Source of the DNA: Rotaria sp. Silwood1
Lineage: Eukaryota; Rotifera; Eurotatoria; Philodinida; Philodinidae
Assembly (NCBI GenBank): GCA_905250075.1
Contig: CAJNOP010000001.1
Location: forward strand, 7,157,634-7,221,633
DNA: 64,000 nucleotides
Reading direction: 5' to 3'
In this document: piece by piece, positions 50,201 to 62,200 of the stretch
How positions within the stretch are numbered: the stretch's first letter is position 1
Layout of the letters: each line of letters opens with the position of its first letter
Program-made: the position numbers and the translations under genes
The notes under the pieces: model-generated
What the model saw: the letters and a program-made list of their open reading frames with translations, nothing else
Database searches by the model: none
What the model was told of the DNA's origin: nothing

Positions 50201-53200
50201 TTTTTTTTTTTTTTTTTTGAAATAAATATACTATTTTTGATTTTGTTAGAACCGCCCAGTTTGACAAATAATTCTGTAGAAATTGAACTTGATGTAAATA
50301 TTTACAATTCAATTCTTCTTCCTTGTCCAGTTACTGGTCATCCTCCACCGACTTTCGCTTGGTTTCGTCACAATAATGCAATTAATCGTAAGAATATCTC
50401 TTCATATGTAAACACATGATATCTGAAACACATTTCATATAGAGAATCAAAATATAAATACTTATTTACATTCAAATGGTTCTTTAGAAATTCGAAAAAT
50501 TGACGTAACAGATAGTGATCGTTATCATTGTATAGCAACGAATCCAGCAGGAACAATAACTCGATATGTACAACTTAATGTTAACGGTATGTATTTTTCA
50601 TTATAGAAATTATTTTTTTTTTCTTTATTTTTTATATTTTTAAAGTTCCACCTTGGATTATTGATACTGAAAAAGAAATGATTATACAAACTGAAATTGG
50701 TAAGACAATAAAATTAATTTGTCCTATTATTGGTACACCAAATCCAACAATTAAATGGTATAAAAATGATAATCCACTTGAATCATTTGATTCAAATGAT
50801 CAGTATATATTAGCAAATATAAAACAAACAGATGAAGGTATTTATCGATGTACAGCAACAAATAGAGCCGGTACAACACATCGAATATTTACTATATCTG
50901 TTCATAGTAAGAAGTTTTGCTTTTTTTTTGTTGTTTATTTTTATTTAATTTTAATAAAATAGTACCACCATATTTTGAATATAAATCAGAAAATATAAGT
51001 CGTCTTCAACAAAAATCAATTATATTAAATCATACATTGATATTATTATGTCCAGCTATTGGTTTACCGGAACCAAAATTACTTTGGTTTTATAATGGAA
51101 ACGAAATTCAACCAAAGAAGAAACATCATTTTATTAAACAAAATGGAAAAAAATTTATCATTAATAAAATTAAAGTAAAATAAATAGTATATTCTTTTAA
51201 AAATCATATTTTCTTTGATTTAGTCTGAAGATGAAGGTCGATATGTTTGTCAAGCAACAAATATAGTTGGATCAATTGATATTATATATGATATTGATGT
51301 TATGAGTAAGAAGAAAAATTTATATTATAGTCATAGAATAATATATCTTTGTTTTATTCTTAATTTTAATTAATTAGTTCCTCCAAAGTTTAGTGAAGAA
51401 AATAATGGAATATTTGCAACAGAACAAACATATAAAAATGGAGAACATTTACGTTTACCATGTTCTGTAGAAGGAAAACCAATGCCTATACGACGATGGT
51501 TTTTTAATGGAAAAAATATTATTGAATTACCACGTATTAGGTAAATAGAATATGAATACGATTTTTATTATATAAAATACAAATGTATACTTAAAGATTT
51601 GTTTATGATGGTCTTTATATTGAAATTGAACATTTAACATTAAATGATGCCGGTCGTTATACATGTTTGGCAGAAAATTCAGCTGGTCGTGCTGAAAAAT
51701 ATTTTGATATTGATGTATCAAGTATATGGAATTGAAATATTTCTAAAAAAAAAGTTTTTATTGAAATTATTTTAGTTCCTCCTGTATTTAATGATTCGTT
51801 AACACAAGTTAAAATACAAGCATTAATTAATTCAACAGTTATATTACCTTGTTCAACTTATGGTGTTCCTAAGCCGTCAATTCATTGGTCTTATAATACA
51901 AATTTATTATCAGAAAATAAAGAAGAAGAACTAATTATTGAACATGTTCAAGTTGAATGATTAGTTTTACTTCAATATAAAATTATTCCTTTTCTTTTTA
52001 TTTATTTAGATTAATGATACAGGTATATATGAATGTATAGTAAGGAATAAAGCAGGAGAAATTCGAAAAAAAATAATATTGGAAACATATGGTATAAGAA
52101 GAATTCTTGTTATTAAATATTTGTTTTTATTGTTTTTTTTTCTTTCGTAGCACCACCATCAATTAATTTAAACAATGAAACAATTCGTATAATTATTCGT
52201 CGTAATGAAACTTTAACACTGAAATGTCCAGCATATGGATATCCAATACCAATCACGCGTTGGTGAGAAAGTATATTGAATATTTTTATGATTATTTATT
52301 CAAATTTTTATATAGGTATAAAAATGAAATAGAATTATATGGATTTGATAAAGAGTTATTCATAAAAGCAGTTGATAGACAAGATGCTGGACTATATTCA
52401 TGTATAGTTTCGAATAATGTTGGAACAGATCGACGATATTTTAATATTATTGTGTCTGGTAAATAAAAAAGAATGTAAATGATAACAATTGTTTTTAATT
52501 CATTGTTTTTATAATAGGACCACCGGAAATATTGCGTAGTCATATAAATATTCGTCCGAGTGTGGTTCGTGGTTCTTCAATAACACTTTCATGTCCTTAT
52601 AGTAGTGAACGATCTTCATTAATAGTAATAACTAATACAACATGGATTCCTCCTTCTTTCAAAACTGAACATGAATTAACTCGTCGTTCATTAAAATTAA
52701 ATGAAAATCAATTATTAATACCAAATGTACAATTAGAAGATGGTCAAACATGGAAATGTATCGTTGCTAATGAATATGGGTTTGATTCCCTTGAATTACA
52801 ACTTGAAATTCTTGGTATTAACAAACAAAAAATTTTCATTTCTTTTTTTTTTTAATATCTTTATGCTTTTATTTTATTTAAGTACCACCAGAAATATTGA
52901 ATGATGATGCAGAAGAATTATTACAAGTTGAAAATAATAATACAGTTCAATTAATGTGTCAAACATTTGCACATCCACCGGCTCATATTCTATGGCGTAA
53001 AAATGGACATCCAATTGATATAAACAATTATGTCATGTATGTTCAAACGCTTTCTTGCAAAAATAAAAACTGAATTTTTATTCTTATAGAATAAAAGGTA
53101 ATCATTCTGAAATCTTGCAAATTTTTATAAATAATGAACATGACGGTGGAACATTTACATGTGTCGCATCGAATTCAATTGGAAAAAGTGAAAAACATTT

Positions 53201-56200
53201 TTTTGTTGATATATTTTTACCTCCAACGTTTGATTATGTATCTACAAATCGTCATAAAATTCAAATAAATCGTACTTATACATTACCATGTTTAGTTAAA
53301 GGTATACCAAAACCAATAATACAATGGTTAAAAAATGGAAAGAAATTTTCTATCGATGTAATTTATTGAATTTTATGTTTGTTTTTTTTCTTGAATAATT
53401 TTGTTTTTTGATTTAGAATAAACGTATTCAATTATTTCGCGATGATCAATATCTTGAAATTCGTAATGTAAATGAAAAAGATGCAGGAATTTATACATGT
53501 GTAGCTGAAAATTTAGCAGGAAAAGCTAAACAAAATCTTGAATTACAAGTTTTAGGTAAGTTTTTTTTTTTTTTCGTATTGGAATAATTGATTTTATATT
53601 ATTAAATATTTTTTTTTAGTTCCACCACGAATTGAAAATGATATTACAAATATTGAAGCTATTTATAATTCAACTGTAAATTTAACATGTTCAGCATATG
53701 GAAATCCAAAACCGACAGTAACGATAATTAAAAGTTAAATAAAATTTTTAATGATAAAACTTTATAGATTGTATGGTTTAAAGAGGGTCGTCATTTACAA
53801 TATGGTAATAATTATTTGTCAGTTACACTTGCATCGATACAGAATGACATACGAATATTCTATACATGTATTGCTTCAAATGAAGCGGGAAGTGCAGAGC
53901 AACATTATCGTATTAATCTTCTAGGTACGACGTATGAATTTAAATTGCTTTTATACATCGTAGATAAGAATTTTGTTGGTATTAAAGAAAGTAAAGATGT
54001 ATCCGAAAAATGTCTGATTACGTTTCTGTTAAATATGTAAATTTAAATTAAACAACTTTTCACCGGAAGAGTTGCCAATAATTATTCAACAGTATAGTTC
54101 AAATTATTTGACGCAAATATTGACAAACTTAATTATTATAATTATATATCATAATAGAAAAATTTATCTTTTCATAAATAGGTAGAAGATGTGAAAAGAT
54201 GAGTGGCATTAAGAACATTTTTCGACCCAAAATATCTTTAAGAGATAACTATATGAGGATAATATGGGTTACAAACTTAGATAGTCATTTTTCTTGAATT
54301 TCTGTCTTTCTGATGAATATCACTTGAGATTTTTTCTGTTAATTTCTATTGGAAACATGCATAGACATTTTTAATAAAGTGCGTAAAAAGTTTCAATCAC
54401 AATGAACACTTCGTTTTTGTGATATTAGATAGACAACAATTGTAAGTGTTTTACAAGGAATTCGGAAAGTTCAGTTTTATTGAAAACCTTATAACTCAGT
54501 AAGATGACTTTCATTTCGATTGAAAATTTTAATATATTGCAAGGTCTATGAGATCTCTTCAGGAGCAACTGTTAAGGCTAAAATTCTTAGAATTGATTTT
54601 TCTTGATGAACCGCACTCTTGATCAAAAACACAATGAAGTAGTGATAATTTAAGAAGAAAACCCTATGAATACCAGTTCTTTTGGATTTTTGTTTACTTA
54701 TAGTATACCCAAATTAAAAGGATAATTTTTATCTCAAGAGCAATTCATCATCTACGGGGATTCATTGATAGATATCATATGTTGTACAAATATAAAATCA
54801 ATTTACTTTTGCTTACAGTAAATTATATTTATGCTGTCGTTCCAACTAGATGAAGAAAAATATTTTTTTTTTCGTCAAATATCAAAGCAAACTATATATG
54901 CATGATTCCAATACAAATGAGCAGAAAGACAAAAATATCGATGAACAATGAAGAGAATATAATATTTTGATTTGTATATTGCAGTTTTCAATATAGTGTC
55001 GGTATTGATTGATCAGTTCAATGGGACAGTTGGATAAAGCATGAAAAGTTACCTCTAACTAACACAGTCTTACTTTTAAATTCAAAAATTTGTAGTGCAT
55101 TAGAAACTCTTAACCAAATAGCGATTTTGCTTATTTTACTCTCATCCTATCCGTTTTTTTCTATTAAAATCAGTTGATGATCATAATTCATCTGAATTCT
55201 AATAGAGCTTTAAAAGTTACATCTAAAGACTTTCTGTCCAAACTTTTAGCACCTAGCATATGTGAAAACAAGATAAAACATTCCGTTTGGAACCTAAAAT
55301 GTCGATATTGATAAAAGCGACTTCGCATTTTAGTATTACATTTATGAGAGTTATAATTTTAATATTCATGGTCAGAGTGGTCGATTTCATATTCCTAGCT
55401 ATTTTTGAAAAACATTGTCTCGAAATTTCGTTGGGTGTGGAGATCAAAAACCCGAAAGTCATGACATAGAAAATAACTAATGTAGGTTCGTAGCATATAT
55501 CGACCTTGTTACCCTTATATCGTTCTTTCTTGAAAATATTTTGTACTGAAAAGTGGCCTTGACGCTACCCGTCATACGCTATTATTTTCTCTTTTTTCAT
55601 TCAGATAGAAAATTAATGTTGAGATGTTCTCGGTTTATTTTTGTTGTGTTGTCATCTGGTTTTGCTCTTTAGTTTTGTTGATTGTTTATATATGGTGTTT
55701 TAACAATCTCTTGCCATTTCTTGTCACCCCGTGTCTCTTTTTCTTTCTCTGCTAACTATGTGTTTCTAATGAATTTACCGTTTACCTCTACTATCTTCAT
55801 GTTTAGATTATCATACTTCCTGATCTTGTTACTTTGTCTTGTCTCTCTCGTTTTTCTCTCGCTCGCTTTTCATAAAAGGAATGCGTATTATAGAATAAAA
55901 TAGATTTTAGCTGATCCAATTAAAATTGTTGCAAATATATGTCATGGATTTTTCTAAATATTTTTGGAACGATGAAAGTATCTTGACTTTATTATGAAAA
56001 AATATTTCTAACCGTTGGAGCTCGTTGATATCATTTTTCAAGTGCACATCTATCCTGAAGGGCAAAAGATAACCTAAGGTTTCGAATCTATGATATTTTT
56101 ATGTCTATAACAGGAGCTTCCTCTGGCAAAAAGCAAATGTCATGCTTTTCGCTTTTCTGTCCTTATTAACAGGAGTAAAAATCTAGAATAATGCACACAT

Positions 56201-59200
56201 AAAATGTCAGAAACTTCCTATTAACAACAAAATTGTAGTAGATCATATTTCAATACAAGAATATCATGAACTAGAATTTTTTTTGAGATCTCTTTTTTGT
56301 CTAATAGAAATCTAATCAGAGTATAAAATCAAACATTTTCCAATGATTTGCATATGCTTTCTTGTTAGATATTTAATAAAACAATACTTTTGATTGTATA
56401 CGTTTAGTTCCTCCATCAATTGATTCAATATCAATAAGTCCAATTTCAACACCAATAGCTGGTAACCATTTTACTTTAGAATGTATTGTCAATGGTACGC
56501 CTGAACCAATTATTTCCTGGCATTTTAAAAAGTGATTTAATCAATGTAATGAGTAAAAAAACAAATAAATTATTTTTTCTTTAGTCGTCGATTATCATCG
56601 GGACATAATCGATATTATCAAATAGCTCGTGCATCATTAAATGATACTGGTCTATATACATGTATAGCTGAAAATAAAATTGGTATTGCAAAACAAGATA
56701 TTCATATCGATGTTCTATGTATATTTTAAGATTTATTTTTTATGTTAAATAACAAAATATTCTGTTTATTTTAGTACCACCATCGATTGTTAATAATGGT
56801 CAATTGACAAATGAGATAACTATATTAAAAGGTGAATCTCTTGTATTAACTTGTTTACTTCATGCTATTCCTCTACCAACTATTATTTGGACAAAAAATG
56901 AACAAATACTATTTGATTCAGAAAGGTTTGAAAAAAACATTTTATTTTTCAAGTTTTCATCTATAATTGTATTTGAATTTAGAATTTCAATGAGTGATAA
57001 TAATTTTCAATTACATATTGAAAATATTTCATTAAGTGACCGTGGTCGTTATCAATGTCAAGCAGAAAATTTAGCTGGTCGTTCACAACAAATATTCGAT
57101 ATACAAGTTCATAGTAAATATCAGAATCAAAAGAAAAACACGAAAACAAAATGAAACGTGTCTTTTTTTTTTCTTAAGTACCACCAGAAATTCATCAAAC
57201 AAATATTAATCTAAATCCATATGTTATACTTGGAAAACACATTATATTATTATGTCATGGTTTTGGAGTGCCAGAAGTAAATTATAGATGGTTCAAAGAT
57301 GACAAGAATCTATTAGAATCTCATTCATATGCAAGGTTGAAGAATAATGAATCGTATTGCGTTGTTTTTTTAATGAGATTACCCCCGTTTTTTTTTCTAT
57401 CTATAGATTATTAGAAAATGGAGCTAGATTACAAATTGACGCAGCACATTCATCAGATGCAGGTTTTTATACATGTCAAATATCAAATGTTGCTGGTCAA
57501 GTTAACCTAACATATCTATTAGATGTTTTTAGTAAGAAAAAATACTTTAAATTCAAGAAAAAAAAAACTTATATTAAACATATTTTAGTGCCACCAACAA
57601 TTGATCGATCGAATTTAGTTGAAATTTATCAAGTTAAATTTAATCAAACAGCTCGTCTTGAATGTCCGATGTATGGAAAACCTGAACCTCATATAATGTG
57701 GTTCATAAATGGACGAGATTTAAATAGAAATAATGGTAAAGTTAAAAAGAAAATAAAAAAAAGAAGATCTCAAACAAAAGACTTTATTTGAATAATTTAG
57801 ATCGATATGAATTAATTGATGAAAATCGTGTATTAATTATAAATTCAGTTAATTTAAATGATAATGCACGTTATACATGCATTGGAACAAATATAGCTGG
57901 TGAACTTTCAAATCATATTGATTTACAAATATTTGGTATGATTATTAGTTTATTATTCGATTAAATTTAGTAGATTTTATGATTAAATTTAGTTCCGCCA
58001 ACTATACAACGTGATCCAAATGAAGATAATGTGAATGTCATCCAACATTATCATATTACGTTAACTTGTACAGCAAATGGTTGAAATATTTATCTAGAAT
58101 ATTTATTTTAGTTCTTTTGTAAAATTATTGTTCGATTTTCTAGGTGATCCATTGCCGTCTGTATCCTGGGAAAAAGATGGTCTTCCGGTTGATATAACAA
58201 ATTCACGGTATAGGTAAGAAAAGAAAAGTAGATCGAAAAGTTTTTTTTTAGAAAGATTTATGATATTTTGCGGTTCCTTAGAATTGGACCATCCGGTTTT
58301 CAATTACTTATTATTCAAGCTGATCCATCTCAAGCAGGAATTTATACATGTCTAGCTTATAGTAAAGCTGGTGAAGCAAAAGAACAGTTTCGTTTAACAG
58401 TATTAGGTATTGAAATACGATTCTTAATTTTTTTCTAAAGAAGAAAAATCGGATATTTTTGAAAATTATTCAAATATCTTATTATTAAATCATATTATAT
58501 CATAAGAAGTTTTTTTTCTGATTTACCAAATTATTAAAAAAAAGAAAGAAACAAAACTCATGTTATTAATAAGATTAAATTCTAAAATATTATGAAAATC
58601 AATATATTCTTATAGTTTTTGGTAAAAATTATTAATCGACAATGATTGACCAGATAATTTATTTTATCAAAAAAGTCTTGTTTGGAAGAGAAAATAAATA
58701 AATTGTTTAAATTTGAAAATACTCTCACCGTAACCATTCGATTCGATTCTGGGTTCAAATGACCAAAATTCAAGAAGAAAGACCTAATGGAACAAACTCG
58801 TTTCATAATTTCTATCTGCACTATGAATCCTATGCATAAGTACGATTTGAGCTTAAATGGAAGTTATTGGTCGGATAAGTTCCTTCGAAAGGACTTTTCT
58901 AGAATCAAACAAATAGCGACGATCTTTTCATATTGAAACGTTTTCTTTGGACGTTGATTATTAGATAGAGATCTTATCAATTGTCGGAAATAAAATGTCG
59001 TCATTAACTCGTCACTTTCAATCTGATTAATCTAACCAATATGATTACATAAAATTAATAAGAACATATATGAATAATTTTTCTTTACTTACAGTTCCTC
59101 CACGAATTCAACGAGAAAATACATCATTTCTTGTCATATCTCCAAAGCCTGTCGAACTGCCCTGTCATGTAATACAAGGCTATCCAATACCTATTGTCAA

Positions 59201-62200
59201 GTACGAAAAAAATGATCATCTTGTTTCAAAAACAAACGATGCTTTTCTTTATATATATATATAGATGGTTTCATAATGATGTCGAATTAAAAGTATCTGA
59301 AGGAAATATTGATTTAAAATATATAATATCATCATCAAACAGCTTACTACTCCTGCATACATCAAAACATGATAGTGGTAAATATCAATGTATAATTATA
59401 AATGAAGCCGGACAGGATTCTATCGACGTTCATCTAAATATATACGGTAAACATTTTTTCAATATTTCCTCATTATTGTATTTTCTTCTTTAACATACTT
59501 CCTGTACAAGGGAAACAACAATCTACTTTTCACTTCCGTGTTGTTTTACATTTTTCTTTTTCTCGATGCTATAGCTTTATTTTGCACATAATATTTTTTT
59601 TCTTCTCTTTTCTCTATATTAGTTCCACCAATAGTCACAGTAGAAAGTAATGAAATCATTGGCATTATTAACAAACCTATTACACTTAATTGCCATGCTG
59701 ATGGATATCCATTACCAATCATTTACTGGACGAAAGCAGGTCATTCAATTGATACTCAACCAGGTAAACAAAATAGAAAAAACTAATATACGATAGAAAT
59801 CTAATGTCATATCATTTTAACCTATATATATTTATATTGCAATACAAACCTTCTAGAAAGAAAATGTTTTTCATTAGTTTATAGGATATATTCTCCTTTC
59901 TCAAAGTGTTTTTAATTAATTTTTGTTGCCCCTGCGTAAGCGAAATGTTTAAAAAAAAAGAAAGAGAAACTGTTAAGAAATGAATTGACACTTGTCGCAT
60001 AAAGTAATTACACAATGTGTTAATTTCTCCATCTCTTCAATGTTCACGTTTAGAAATAAAAAATATTTTTTTCAAGTACCTACGAAGAAGTCTATGTTGT
60101 TCTTTCGAACTGTAAGTAATTTGATTCTGTCACATTTACATAAGTTAAATGATGCAAGACAAAAAGAAAAATAAGGAATACTGGCATACTAATTTAGTGA
60201 TTTGAATATGAATTTATCAAAAAAATACTTATGTAAGATGACGCTCAATGATGCTTAAATATTGTTTTACATGTTCATTTTGAGAAAAATCGACTTAATT
60301 ATTGTCGTTCAAATTCTTTGTTTGATAACATTATGTAAAAATCAAATTAATTATCATCTGCAAGGTCTTTCTCACAGATCCATAGCAAAAAAAGTAATTT
60401 TATCGTGTGCGTGTTTTTCTTTCTGTTTTTTTGGTTCTTTTCTTGCCATTTTTTTATTAGTCTATAATTAAAGTAAATCGTATGCAATCCGAAAGAAAAG
60501 AAAATTTTCTATCGAAGAGTAAAGAAAAAAAGTTTCTTCATAGAACATTTTCATCGATGAAATCTTTAGTTCGACTTATTATGAGATTAGTTATACATCG
60601 TATATTAAAAAAAGAGATAAAGAACAAAATACATAACAATACAGATTCATTATGTAAATTACTGTTCTTTTATTTTACAGCATGAGTCTTTTTTATTTTT
60701 TATACAAACAATTTCTAAAGTAAAAAACAATCCCAAAATATTTTTTTGTAAAATTTATAAATAGGCTTTCACATTTTAAACAATGGTTCATTGAGAATTC
60801 ATCATTTACAAGTTCAAGATACAGGTTATTATATATGTTGGGCAGAAAATCTTGTTCAACGTACTCATGCACAAATTCGATTAGAAGTTCAAGGTATTCT
60901 ATTTTATGTTATTTTATGATTTAAGTATTTTAGAATTATGTAATATTTTTAGTTCCACCATCGATTAATCAAATTGAAAGATATTATACTGGTATTGTTG
61001 GTCAATCAGTGAAATTGTCATGTCAAGCTAATGGAATTCCTATACCAACTATAACTTGGCGTGGCATATATAATATATCAGGAACAGCCATTATTGATTC
61101 ATTTGGGAATTTAAACATAAATAAACTTGAGTAAGTCAATAATTAACATAAATAAAAGGAAAAAAAATTATACTGTCTTGTATGTAAAAGAAAACATCAT
61201 GCTGGGGAAATGATGTGTTATGCAAAAAATACAATTGGTCAAACATCAAAACAATTTACTTTGATTGTTCTTGATTCTCAAACAACAACAACAACAACAA
61301 TAGCAACAATTGTATATGAAAATATTCCAAGTAAATAAATTTCTTTTCTTTGTTTTTGACTGAAAAGTTTCAAGTTATTTATTATGTAATTATACAAATT
61401 TGTTTTGTTTTAGGGCAAATACCTTTTCTAATAATATCACCAAATAATTTAATTGTTGATTATGGTGATGAATTAGAATTAAGCTGTCAAACAAATGCAC
61501 TTAATCCATTTGACATTCAATGGTTACATAATGGTCATATCGTAAATAATAATAGATATTTCACATATCTTCATGATCGAAATATTCTTCGAATAAATAA
61601 AGCTATTGATAAACACACAGGAATTTATCAATGTTTTTCAAATCATTCATTCAATCAACAATTTATTATGTCCATGCCTGTAACAGTTACTGTTCGTCGT
61701 AAGCTTTCTTTTGTTTTAAAGATATATGAGATTTTAAATTTATTTTTTTTGTTTAGCTCATCCGAACAGTCAAGATCGTGCGGTAATATCTGGCCATCGA
61801 TTAACACTTTCATGTGAAATTCAAATAGGTGAAAATGAAAATTTTCTTGGTACAATCGAATGGTTTCATAATGGATCACCATTAAAATTAAATTCATTCA
61901 AACGAAATAAAATGGATTATCGTAATGGCACATTAATTATAGATCAAACATCAGTAAAAATATGCTCTATAAGAGTTTTTTGTTCATAATTGCATTATTT
62001 CTTGTTTATATATCTATATATAGGGTTCGGATTCCGGTGTTTATAAATGTGTATTTCGAAATGATAATGGTACTCGTTCAGAATCCTATCATTCAGTTAA
62101 TATTCTAAGTAAGACATGTGCACGCGTTACATTTATTTTTCTTTTTCCTTTTGTCTCTTTTCTTCTTATGACCTCTTACATTGTGTTTTCTGTTATTTTT

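Noticed and set aside
58730-58790. GGTTCAAAT word resembling a tRNA B box
   Set aside because: No A box, acceptor stem or anticodon arm at the proper distances.
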